From NCBI GenBank assembly GCA_905213875.1, contig CAJMJN010000015.1:1-31334 (forward strand): 31,334 nucleotides of DNA, given 5' to 3'. Of this stretch, positions 1 through 8,255 are shown piece by piece (within the stretch, counting starts at the first letter, position 1; each line of letters starts with the position of its first letter). The stretch comes from an uncultured Clostridium sp. (GTDB lineage Bacteria; Bacillota; Clostridia; TANB77; CAG-508). Made by a program: the position numbers and the translations under genes. The notes below the pieces were generated by a model that saw only the letters and a program-made list of their open reading frames with translations, made no database searches and was not told the origin of the DNA.

Positions 1-263
1 GCTAATTCTGTTCTTAATTTTCCTACTGTTAATGTTCCATCATCTGCTCTTGCTCCCATTACTGCTAATTTTACTTTCTCTTCTGCACTTTTATTCTCTG
101 TTGTTGTTTTTGCATTTTGTGCTTGTGTTAATATTCCATTTTGCCCTGTTAACATTGCTATACTTACTCCTGCTAATATTAGTAATACTATTATTGTTAT
201 TACTAATGCTATTAATGTTATTCCTTTTTGTGCTTCTTTTGGGTTTATTATTACTTTTTCCAT
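1..263 (-). CDS. Type IV prepilin-like protein, 3' end outside window
   Basis: The reverse-strand ATG at 263-261 follows an AAGGAG site and opens a frame that stays open to the window edge (about 87 residues visible). The N-terminus is a short, charged leader ending in QKG, then ITLIALVITIIVLLILAG, a roughly 20-residue hydrophobic helix. This is the class III (PilD-type) prepilin architecture: cleavage is expected after Gly14, and the helix packs into a pilus or pseudopilus core. The usual Glu at mature position 5 is Ala here, which is often seen in clostridial pilin-like proteins. The region after the helix (GQNGILTQAQNAK) is typical of those proteins. The globular domain lies outside the window, so major pilin, minor pilin and pseudopilin cannot be told apart. 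No peptidase or assembly ATPase is visible beside it. Confidence 0.85.
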   Translation of the reverse strand, partial: MEKVIINPKEAQKGITLIALVITIIVLLILAGVSIAMLTGQNGILTQAQNAKTTTENKSAEEKVKLAVMGARADDGTLTVGKLRTEL

Positions 264-452
264 AATAAAACATTCTCCTTCCTTTTTTCTTATGTTTTTT
301 CATTTTTCGCTTTATTCTTTTGCTATTATCTGCTAAATTAAAAATAATATACCTTTATTTTTATAAAACAGCACATTTAATATAGAATATTAATTTTTCA
401 AAGTTCTATTATTTTTAATATAGCTAATAATTTGCAATTTAATTATACTTTA

Positions 453-516
453 AGCATATATTTTTTGCAATAGTTTTTATGCTATAAATTTATTTTTTAT
501 TTATGCTTTTAGCATA
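453..516. promoter_or_regulatory. Candidate operator palindromes between prepilin and XRE genes
   Basis: The 308-bp divergent spacer holds three occurrences of AGCATA or its complement: 453-458, 479-484, and a perfect inverted repeat TATGCT-TTT-AGCATA at 502-516. A TATAAT hexamer lies at 540-545, just ahead of the XRE ribosome site, so the palindrome would sit at or above the -35 region. XRE repressors commonly bind such dyads and control themselves and the divergent neighbour. The sites are seen; binding is inferred. Confidence 0.4.
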
Positions 517-571
517 TTAGTTTTTTAAAAATTATATTATATAATAAATATATTAATTGGAGGATTTAAAT

Positions 572-922
572 ATGGAAAATAACTTAATAAATAATATAGA
601 AGTAGGAGAAAGAATTAGAAATATCAGAGAAGGTTTAGACATGACACGTGAATCATTTTCAGAAATGATAGATGTATCAGATGTATTTTTAGGTCAAATA
701 GAAAGAGGTGAACGTTCTTTAAGTTTAAAAACATTATGCCGTATCACTTCATTTACAGGAACTTCTACAGATTATATATTATTTGGAAATTCCTCTAATA
801 ATACTTTAATGAACAAAATTAATAAAATTTTGTTAAAAAGCTCAGACTTAATGCTAGAATATGCTTATAAAATTTTAATTGCTTCATATTCTTTTTTTAA
901 GAAAAACGAAATTAATAAATAA
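572..922 (+). CDS. XRE-family helix-turn-helix transcriptional regulator
   Basis: This is a 116-residue cytoplasmic DNA-binding protein. The ATG at 572 is chosen because TTGGAGG (557-563) lies eight bases upstream; an in-frame TTG at 557 overlaps that ribosome site. Residues about 10-70 form an HTH_3/Cro-C1 domain: GERIRNIREG, then MTRESFSEMIDVS, then the recognition segment FLGQIERGERSLSL and TLCRITSFTGTSTDYILFG. The C-terminal 45 residues are helical and may dimerise. It is divergent from the prepilin gene and convergent with the hypothetical gene at 1730-1005. It is one of the few genes transcribed towards the origin (lagging strand). Palindromes upstream suggest autoregulation. Its targets are unknown; the prepilin gene is the obvious candidate by position. 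Confidence 0.85.
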   Translation: MENNLINNIEVGERIRNIREGLDMTRESFSEMIDVSDVFLGQIERGERSLSLKTLCRITSFTGTSTDYILFGNSSNNTLMNKINKILLKSSDLMLEYAYKILIASYSFFKKNEINK

Positions 923-934
923 AATTATTTTAAT

Positions 935-975
935 ATAATATAAGCTGATTACAAATTGTAATCAGCTTATATTAT
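935..975. terminator. Bidirectional intrinsic terminator
   Basis: An 18-bp perfect inverted repeat (935-952 with 958-975, 5-base loop AAATT) has a GC-containing core, AAGCTGATTAC. It lies between the convergent ends of the XRE gene (stop 922) and the hypothetical gene (stop 1005). A T-rich tail follows on the plus strand, so it probably ends both transcripts. Confidence 0.85.
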
Positions 976-1004
976 GTTATTTTTATATTATCTCACATTT
1001 TATA

Positions 1005-1730
1005 TTATTTTAATTTCTCTACTAATTCTAATTGTTCATTTGTTAAATTAAAATCTTGTCCGTTATTTTTAATTAAATTATGTAATACTTCTATTGTTTT
1101 AGCCTCATTAATTGTTTTTTCTATAGGAGCTATCTGTTTTAATTGTTTTTCTAGTTTCTTATATTCCTTTTCCATCTTTTCAAAATCTTTATTTTTAAAA
1201 CTATTTTTCCAATTATCAATATATTTATTTATATATTCCAAATTTTGGTATTGTTTTTTAAATGTATTTTCTATATTATTTTCTACATTATTTAATATAA
1301 TATTTTTTCCTTTTATAATCATATTAGAAACATTTGTATCTATTAATCCTTCTTTTTTCACTTTATTTATTACACTATCTAATAATGTAGAAATGCCATC
1401 TATAACACCTCCACTTTTTACTGCATCTTGCATTTGTGAAATGTTTTCAAAATTTCCTGTAAATATTCCTATTGCACTTTTTCCTAAGTTAACTGCATCA
1501 TCTATTGTCTTGCTTATTCCATCTTTTAATCCATATTCCAATAAATTATCCTTAATATTAACAATTTGTTCATCTATAAAATCTGGTAAAATTGCTCTTA
1601 TTCCTATATCAATTGCACCATTTATTGCTTTACCTAAAGTTGTATTTAAAAAACTTTTTTGTTTTTCTCCAATTTCTATATTATTACTAATTTCTAAATT
1701 TTTATTATTTTCTAGTTTGTTAATTTCCAT
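1005..1730 (-). CDS. Conserved hypothetical protein, helical, no membrane segment
   Basis: A 241-residue protein starting at ATG 1730, six bases after TGGAGGG. I do not recognise a named domain. The middle (about 30-100) alternates glycine and hydrophobic residues: GKAINGAIDIGIRAILPDF, then LGKSAIGIFTGNFENISQ. This suggests amphipathic helices rather than membrane spans. The last 80 residues are highly charged (KNKDFEKMEKEYKKLEKQLK) and probably coiled coil. There is no signal peptide. Similar proteins are, as far as I recall, frequent and unannotated in uncultivated Clostridia; that is memory, not a search. It is codirectional with the VirB4/TadZ module, 3.4 kb downstream of the intact TadZ gene across the decayed array, so any link is only positional. 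Confidence 0.75.
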   Translation of the reverse strand: MEINKLENNKNLEISNNIEIGEKQKSFLNTTLGKAINGAIDIGIRAILPDFIDEQIVNIKDNLLEYGLKDGISKTIDDAVNLGKSAIGIFTGNFENISQMQDAVKSGGVIDGISTLLDSVINKVKKEGLIDTNVSNMIIKGKNIILNNVENNIENTFKKQYQNLEYINKYIDNWKNSFKNKDFEKMEKEYKKLEKQLKQIAPIEKTINEAKTIEVLHNLIKNNGQDFNLTNEQLELVEKLK

Positions 1731-1796
1731 GTTTTTCCCTCCATTTTTTGTTTTTAATATTTATTTTTAAATATATAATTTTATTAATAAAAAAAT

Positions 1797-1840
1797 AAAT
1801 CGTTTCATTTTTTATTTTCATGATTTATTTTTTTATATTT
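1797..1840. repeat. Dispersed motif copy a (AAATCG...TTTTTATTTTCATGATT)
   Basis: First of five related segments in the left arm. It is preceded by an ATATAATTTTATTAATAAAA-like lead and reads AAATCGTTTCATTTTTTATTTTCATGATT, split here as AAATCGTTTC and TTTATTTTCATGATT. The element lies upstream of the hypothetical gene's ribosome site. Confidence 0.55.
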
Positions 1841-1972
1841 TTATTTATTTATTCTTTAATTAATTATTAATATAAATTTTATTTAATATTTTTTTATTAT
1901 TTTTTTATTATTTAAAATTTTTATATTATTTAATATTTATTTTAAATAATATAATTTTATTAATTAAAAAAT

Positions 1973-2015
1973 AGCTCGTTCTATTTTTGATTTTCGTAAT
2001 TTAATTTTTTTATAT
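1973..2015. repeat. Dispersed motif copy b
   Basis: Diverged copy: AGCTCGTTCTATTTTTGATT followed by TTCGTAATTTAATTTTTT. It lies just beyond the stop side of decayed ATPase unit 1, in the same relative place as copies c and d. Confidence 0.55.
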
Positions 2016-2039
2016 TAATTAAATTATTTTATTAAAAGT

Positions 2040-2640
2040 AATATTTAATTATTTTTTATTTTTAGCTTTTATATTTTTATTTTTTAAATTTTTTCAGACC
2101 AATTTATAAATTTCTTTTAATAAAAAATTGTATGCATATTTTTGGAAATTTTTAAAAGATTTCTAAATATTAATGGACTTACTGAATTAAAATAATATTT
2201 GTTATAAATTATATGTAAACTACTATTGTTATTTTGTTTTTCTGCTTTCTTAATTTCACTATTTTACTCAATATCTTTTATGCCTAATATATTTAAAACC
2301 ATAGCCTTAATTTTCACATTACTCATTTGCCTTATAATTCGTTTCATTCTATAATTTTCCGTGTTGCCACTGTCAACTAAAATATAGTCATATTTTTTTG
2401 AACTTTTTAATAAAAAACTTTTTATTTTACTATATATTATTTTTTGATTTGTAATCGAAAAATCTGTTATATTAGAATTTATTTTTATTACAAATTTATA
2501 TATTTTATTTTTAGTGTTTTTTCTTTTTTTATTTTCATATTATACTTATTAAATATTTTTAAATAATTATTTTCTGTTTTTATTATATTAATTATTAATA
2601 TTTTAAAATATTTATTATTTATTTAATTTTATTATTTTTA
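2040..2640 (-). pseudogene. Decayed TadZ-like ATPase copy, unit 1
   Basis: Reverse-strand translation follows the intact gene at 6275-5136 from about its KKILLININ region to near its C-terminus, with recognisable KKYDYILVDSGNT, GIKDIE and NKYYFNSVSPLIF blocks. In-frame stops fall after GIKDIE and within the C-terminal tail, and the 5' half with the P-loop is missing. The DSGNT marker sits about 800 bp from the same point in unit 2, so this is part of a tandem array. Edges are approximate, because the flanking DNA is almost pure A/T. Confidence 0.7.
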
Positions 2641-2811
2641 TTAATTAAATTATTTTATTTAAATTATTATTTTTATATTTCATTTTAATATTTATTATTT
2701 GATTTTTAAAAAATAATTATTAATACGAATTTTATTTAATATTTTTTAATAATGTTAAAATTTTTATTTTATATATTTATTTTTAAATATATAATTTTAT
2801 TAATAAAAAAA

Positions 2812-2855
2812 TAAATCGTTTTATTTTTGATTCTCGTGATTAAATTTTTTTATAT
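2812..2855. repeat. Dispersed motif copy c
   Basis: AAATCGTTTTATTTTTGATT followed by CTCGTGATTAAATTTTTT. It lies immediately downstream of decayed unit 2 (which ends at 2881 on the minus strand). Together with copy d it is the best-preserved form. Confidence 0.65.
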
Positions 2856-2880
2856 TTTTTGTTTATTTTTTGTTTTAGTA

Positions 2881-3450
2881 TTATTTTAAAATTTTTTCAG
2901 ATAAATTTATAACTTCCTTTTGACAAAAAATTGTATACCTATTCTTAAAATTTTTTAGAATTTTTTTTAATATTACTGGGCTTACTAAATTAAAATAATA
3001 TTTATTACGAATTATATGTAAACCACTGTTGTTGTTTTGTTTGTCTGCTTTCTCAATTTCTATATTTTCTTCAATATCTTTTATGCCTAATGTATTTAGA
3101 TCTATAGCTTTAATTTCTTCCTCACCCATTTGCATTATAATTTGCTTTATTTTATAATTTTCTGTGTTGCCACTGTCAACTAAAATATAGTTATACTTTT
3201 TTGAACTTTTTAATAAAAAACTTTTTATTTTACTATATATTATTTTTGGCTTTGTATTTTGTATCTTATGAATATGTTATTTTAAAATTTATTTTTATTA
3301 TAATAATTATATATTTTATTTTTAGTGTTTTTTCTTTTTTTATTTTTTATATTATAATTATTAAATATTTTTAAATAATTATTTTTTGCTCTTATTATAT
3401 TAATTATTAATATTTTAAAATATTTATCTAATTTTATAATTTTTTTATTT
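2881..3450 (-). pseudogene. Decayed TadZ-like ATPase copy, unit 2 (C-terminal frame still open)
   Basis: The frame stays open from about 3270 to the stop at 2881. It contains KIIYSKIKSFLLKSSKK, then YNYILVDSGNTENYKIKQII, then LGIKDIEENIEIEKADKQNN and a LSEKILK end. The first Met in frame is at 3135, giving an 84-residue remnant without P-loop or ribosome site. Further upstream (3270-3450) only frame-broken similarity to the intact gene remains. It is most simply a 5'-truncated pseudogene; translation of the remnant is not supported. Confidence 0.75.
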
Positions 3451-3639
3451 TTATTAATAAAATTATTTTTAAAACTATTATTTTTTATATTTTAATATTT
3501 ATTATTTGATTTTTTGAAATTAATTATTAATATAATTTTTATTTAATATTTTTTATTATTTTTATATTAATTAATAATTATTTAAATTTTTATTTTTTAT
3601 ATTTAAATTGATCATTTTTATTTTCCAATATTTTTTTAA

Positions 3640-4230
3640 TTTTATTTTAATATTATTTTTAATTTTTATATTTTTTAAAATTTTTTCAAGCAAATTTATA
3701 CATTCCTTTTAATAAAAAATTGTATGAATATTATTAAAATTTCTTAGAATTTTTTAAATATTAATTGGCTTACTAAATTAAAATAATATTTATTACGAAT
3801 TATATGTAAACTACTATTGTTGTTTTGTTTGTCTGCTTTCTCGATTTCTATATTTTCTTCAATATCTTTTATGCCTAATGTATTTAGATCCATAGCTTTA
3901 ATTTCTTCCTCACCCATTCGCATTATAATTTGCTTTATTTTATAATTTTCTGTATTGCCACTGTCAACTAAAATATAGTCATACTTTTTTAATAAAAACT
4001 TTTTATTTCACTATATATTTTTTAACTTTGTAATTTGTATCTTATAAAAATGTTATTTTAAAATTTATTTTTATTATAATAATTATATATTTTATTTTTA
4101 GTGTTTTTTTCGTTTTTATTTTTGGTTGCTTTTTTTATATTTATTAAATATTTTCAAATAATTATTTTCTGCTTTTATTATATTAATTATTAATATTTTT
4201 AAATATTTATTTTTATTTAATTTTATGATT
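3640..4230 (-). pseudogene. Decayed TadZ-like ATPase copy, unit 3
   Basis: The same blocks are present on the reverse strand (DYILVDSGNT, MGEEEIKAMDLNTLGIKDIE, NKYYFNLVS-like), but several frame breaks and stops interrupt them. Its 3' end resembles that of the intact gene (unit 5) rather than units 1, 2 and 4, and it lacks the AAATCG motif. Units therefore alternate between two tail types, as expected if a two-unit block was duplicated. The edges are approximate. Confidence 0.7.
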
Positions 4231-4398
4231 TTTTATTTATATTAATTAAATTATTATTTTTATATTTTATTTTAATATTTATTATTTAATTTTTTAAAAA
4301 TACTTATTAATATAAATTATATTTAATATTTTTTTATAGTATTAAAATTTTTATTTTATATATTTATTTTTAAATATATAATTTTATTAATAAAAAAA

Positions 4399-4440
4399 TA
4401 AATCGTTTTATTTTTGATTTTCGTGATTAAATTTTTTTAT
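4399..4440. repeat. Dispersed motif copy d
   Basis: AAATCGTTTTATTTTTGATT followed by TTCGTGATTAAATTTTTTT. It lies directly downstream of decayed unit 4, in the same position as copy c relative to unit 2. Confidence 0.65.
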
Positions 4441-4454
4441 ATTTTTTATTTATT

Positions 4455-4990
4455 TTTTGTTTTAATAACCTTTTTGAATTTTTTAGATAATTTTATAAAT
4501 TACTTTTGAGAAAAAATTGTATGAATATTCTTGAAATTTTTTAGAATATTTTTAAATATTAATGAAGTTACTGAATTAAAATAATATTTGTTATAAATTA
4601 TATGTAAACTACTATTGTTGTTTTGCTTGTCTGCTTTCTCAATTTCTATATTTTCTTCAATATCTTTTATGCCTAGCACATTTGGAGCTATTACATTAGT
4701 TTTTACATTACTCATTTGCCTTATAATTTGTTTTATTTTATAATTTCCCGTGTTGTCACTGTCAACTAAAATATAGTCATACTTTTTTGAACTTTTTAAT
4801 TAAAACCTTTTTATTTCACTATATATTATTTGGGGCTTTGCATTTTGTGTCTTATGAAAATGTTATTTTAAAATTTATTTTTATTATAAAATTATATATT
4901 TTATCTTTAGTATTTTTTCTTTTTTTATTTTTTGCTTTTATTATATTAATTATTAATATCTTAAAATATTTATTTTTTATTTATATTAAT
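4455..4990 (-). pseudogene. Decayed TadZ-like ATPase copy, unit 4
   Basis: The C-terminal part is still readable from 4715 to 4500 (SNVKTNVIAPNVLGIKDIEE, then NKYYFNSVTSLIFKNILKNF), but ends early at SQK with a stop where the intact protein continues KEFIKLSEK. Upstream, DYILVDSDNTGNYKIKQII-like similarity reaches about 4990, then fades. There is no P-loop and no ribosome site. It is adjacent to the intact copy, separated by about 150 bp of A/T. Confidence 0.7.
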
Positions 4991-5135
4991 TAAATTTTTT
5001 TATTTTAATATTTATTATTTGATTTTTTAAATTAATTATTAATATAATTTTTATTTAATATTTTTTAATTATTTTTAATTTTTATTTTAATTAATAATTA
5101 TTTGCTTTTTATTTTTTATATTAAAATTAATTGTT

Positions 5136-6275
5136 TTAATTTTCTAATATTTTTTCTAATTTTTTTTTAATATTATTTTTTAATTTTATATTTTTACTTT
5201 TTTGAATTTTTTCAGATAATTTTATAAATTCTTTTTGATAAAAAATTGTATGAATATTCTTAAAATTTTTTAGAATATTTTTAAATATTAATGGACTTAC
5301 TGAATTAAAATAATATTTGTTATAAATTATATGTAAACTGATATTGTTGTTTTGTTTTTCTACTTTCTCAGTTTCTATATTTCCCTCAATATCTTTTATG
5401 CCTAATGTATTTGGATCTATAACTTTAATTTTTACATTACTTGTTTGCATTATAATTTGTTTTATTTTATAATTTCCCGTGTTACCACTGTCAACTAAAA
5501 TATAGTCATACTTTTTTGAACATTTTAATAAAAAACTTTTAATTTCACTATATATTATTTTTTGATTTATAATCGGTAAAAATGTCATATTAGAATTTAT
5601 TTTTATTACAAATTTATATATTTTATTTTTATTATTATTTTTATTTTCAATTTTCTTTTCTTCTTCTATATTATAATTACTAAATATTTTTAAATAATTA
5701 TTTTCTATTTTCTTATTTATATTAATTAATAATATTTTTTTATTTAATTTTAATAAATATATTAAAATTAAATTTGCTATTGTAGTTTTTCCTGTTTTTT
5801 TATTTCCATATATAAATATTATTTTATTATTTTTTATATTTTTCTCTTTTGTTTTTTTATTTATTATTTTTTTATCTTTTATTTTATTATTTAATTTATT
5901 ATTTGTTTTTTTATTTTTTAATAATTTATTATTATTTATTTTCTTTTTTTCATTTATTATTAATTTATTTTTTATATAAATATTTTTTATTTCTAATTTT
6001 TTTAATTTATTTATTTTTTCTAATTCTTCTTTTTCTAAAAATATTATTATATTAATTTTTTTATTTATTATCTTTATTTTTTCTATTAATTTTTCAATAC
6101 TTATTATTCCAGGTATTTTTTCTTCAATATATATTTTTGATATATTTTTTTCCTTATCTAAAATTTCTAAAATACCTTCTCTATATTGTACATTATTTAT
6201 AATTTCTACCTCTTTATTTTGTTTTATTTTTTGTATTATTTTTTTATTATTAATTGCTAATATTACTTTCTTCAT
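5136..6275 (-). CDS. TadZ/CpaE-like P-loop ATPase (MinD/ParA superfamily)
   Basis: A 379-residue protein. Residues 1-105 resemble the receiver-like N-domain of CpaE/TadZ proteins (start MKKVILAINN, alternating hydrophobic strands and helices). Residues 105-150 are an extremely Lys/Asn-rich linker. The ATPase domain starts with KIIFIYGNKKTGKTT (P-loop about 157-165), continues with KKILLININKK, and has YDYILVDSGNTGN as the Walker B-like segment. The family positions secretion or pilus machinery on the membrane. The ATG at 6275 lies 26 bases inside the end of the VirB4-like gene, behind an AAGGT site, so the two are translationally coupled. Four truncated, decayed copies follow downstream. The linker's composition suggests strong AT drift. 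A plasmid-partition ParA is the alternative; the N-domain and the VirB4 neighbour argue against it. Confidence 0.7.
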   Translation of the reverse strand: MKKVILAINNKKIIQKIKQNKEVEIINNVQYREGILEILDKEKNISKIYIEEKIPGIISIEKLIEKIKIINKKINIIIFLEKEELEKINKLKKLEIKNIYIKNKLIINEKKKINNNKLLKNKKTNNKLNNKIKDKKIINKKTKEKNIKNNKIIFIYGNKKTGKTTIANLILIYLLKLNKKILLININKKIENNYLKIFSNYNIEEEKKIENKNNNKNKIYKFVIKINSNMTFLPIINQKIIYSEIKSFLLKCSKKYDYILVDSGNTGNYKIKQIIMQTSNVKIKVIDPNTLGIKDIEGNIETEKVEKQNNNISLHIIYNKYYFNSVSPLIFKNILKNFKNIHTIFYQKEFIKLSEKIQKSKNIKLKNNIKKKLEKILEN

Positions 6276-8109
6276 CTTTATTACCTTCTAATATTTCTTT
6301 TTCTAAATCTGAACATTCTATTTTTGTTAATATATGATCATCTCCCACAAACATTAAGCATTCACCTCTTTTTAATGATTTAATTTCTACTTTTTCTTTT
6401 TCAGATAAATTAGAATATTCTGCTAATATTTTTATGTTTTCTTCTTCTAATGCAAAAAACGTTTTTATACTTGAATTATTTAAAATACTTTTTCCATATG
6501 TTCCATTGTCTAAACTAAAAATATCAGAAATATCTTGTGTTATCGCAACACCACTTCCACCATACTTTCTTATTGTTTTAAATATTTTATAAATAAAACT
6601 TGCAACTTCTTTATTAGATGTTACGCCAATTAATCTCCAAATTTCATCTAAATATATTGCCTTTTTTTCATTTCTATTTTCTTTTATTTTATCCCAAAAA
6701 ATATCTGTAAATAAATACATTCCATATTTTAAATTCTCTTCTCCTAATTCATATATATCTGCAACAATTAATTCATTTTCTAATTTTACATTTGTTTTAT
6801 TATTTAAAAATTTCATTGAACCTTTTACAAATGGAATTAATTTTGTTTTAAATTTTTTTGTATTATTATCCTTTTCTAAAATATTATATAAATCTTCTAA
6901 AATTGGCATATCTTTTTCTGTTTTAAATATTTTTTTTATTTTATTTTTTACTTTTATTTCTTTATATAAACTATTATCATCAAAATTAATATTTTTAATT
7001 TTATATGTTTCAATTAATTTTTCTTCTAATATTGCTTTTTCTTCTTCATTTAATTCACCAAAAATCAAATTAAAAAATCCTATTAATTTTCCTATTTTTA
7101 TTGCCAAATATCCATTTTCTCCATCTTCTAAGCTTTCTTTTCTAATATCAAAAATATTTATATATGTATCACTACTTGGACCTATTTTTATTTGCGTACC
7201 ATTTAATTTTTTACACAAATTATTATATTCTCTTTCTGGATCTATAATGTATTGCTTTATTCCTAATAGTTTATATCTTAAGATTAATAATTTAGTATAA
7301 AATGACTTACCTGCACCACTTGTTCCAAAAATACAAATATTTGCATTTTTATATTTATTATTATTATATCTATCTATAAAAACTAATGAATTATTGTAAA
7401 TATTAGTACCTATAAAAATTCCATTAGCGTCAAATATAGTAGAAGAAATAAATGGATATGTTGCTAATAATCCAGAAGTTAAAACATTCCTTTTGGCTGA
7501 GTCTTTTATATTTTCATTATTTTTCATAATTGGCAAACAAGATTCAAATAATTCTTCTTGTCTAAAATTTGCTCTTCTTGTTTGCATTCCTTTGCTTTGC
7601 GCAATTCCTTCTACTTTATTTAAATAATATTCCAATTTTTTTATATCTTCTGCATATATATTTATATAAATATATAAAAAATATATATCCTGATTATTTA
7701 CTTGTATCTCTTTTCTTATATATTTTGCATCATTATATGTAAAAGCTGCAATATCTATATCTTCTCTATTTTGATTACTCTCCTTTAACTCAACTCCTAC
7801 ATTCCCTATATGATAAGTCAGATCTTTTATGGTTTTAAAAGCATCTTGTTTTTCATAAAAAATAGAAATATTCATATTTATATTTGTTTCAATTAATGAC
7901 TTCAAAATTATGTCAGTTTGTTCTCTATAATAATTTACAACAATTAAACCTGAATAAAATAAATTATCAATTTCTACATATTTTGGATTTTGTAAATTTA
8001 TATATGCTGGTGCAACTTTATCAATTTCATTTCTAATTCCTTCAAAAAAATTTTCATTAATTTCTTTTTTATTTGTTTTATTTTTTATTTTATTAATTAT
8101 TTTATTTAT
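6250..8109 (-). CDS. VirB4/TraE-like conjugation/secretion ATPase, apparent ATA start
   Basis: Energises type IV secretion at the inner face of the membrane in characterised family members. Walker A GTSGAGKS is at about 262-269, Walker B AIYLDEIW at about 484-491 and an ITQD motif at about 524-527, in the order of VirB4 C-domains. The frame reads without a stop well above the first in-frame ATG/TTG: a strong AAGGAGGAGG site (8126-8117) sits seven bases before ATA at 8109-8107, giving 619 residues. The conserved-looking FFEGIRNEIDKVAPAYINL lies in that extension, so a start at TTG 7905 would remove real protein. Full VirB4 proteins are about 800 residues; the missing N-terminal portion may be the separate upstream gene. 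No relaxase, coupling protein or VirB6/VirB8 is visible nearby. Confidence 0.8.
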   Translation of the reverse strand: MNKIINKIKNKTNKKEINENFFEGIRNEIDKVAPAYINLQNPKYVEIDNLFYSGLIVVNYYREQTDIILKSLIETNINMNISIFYEKQDAFKTIKDLTYHIGNVGVELKESNQNREDIDIAAFTYNDAKYIRKEIQVNNQDIYFLYIYINIYAEDIKKLEYYLNKVEGIAQSKGMQTRRANFRQEELFESCLPIMKNNENIKDSAKRNVLTSGLLATYPFISSTIFDANGIFIGTNIYNNSLVFIDRYNNNKYKNANICIFGTSGAGKSFYTKLLILRYKLLGIKQYIIDPEREYNNLCKKLNGTQIKIGPSSDTYINIFDIRKESLEDGENGYLAIKIGKLIGFFNLIFGELNEEEKAILEEKLIETYKIKNINFDDNSLYKEIKVKNKIKKIFKTEKDMPILEDLYNILEKDNNTKKFKTKLIPFVKGSMKFLNNKTNVKLENELIVADIYELGEENLKYGMYLFTDIFWDKIKENRNEKKAIYLDEIWRLIGVTSNKEVASFIYKIFKTIRKYGGSGVAITQDISDIFSLDNGTYGKSILNNSSIKTFFALEEENIKILAEYSNLSEKEKVEIKSLKRGECLMFVGDDHILTKIECSDLEKEILEGNKDEESNISN

Positions 8110-8255
8110 TTTAATTCCTCCTCCTTAAAATAATAAATATATTTTTTATTATTTATAATTAATTTTCATAATATTTTTTATTAATTTATTTTTTTATTAT
8201 TAATTTTTAAATAATTAATATTTAATTTTTAATTTTTTTCTATTATTTTATTAAT

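Noticed and set aside
32..265. Plus-strand 77-codon Leu-rich ORF at the left edge
   Set aside because: It is the antisense shadow of the prepilin gene, which has the ribosome site and signal motif.
4787..4993. Plus-strand 68-codon hydrophobic ORF
   Set aside because: It is antisense to decayed ATPase unit 4 and composed of A/T-driven Phe/Ile/Leu codons.
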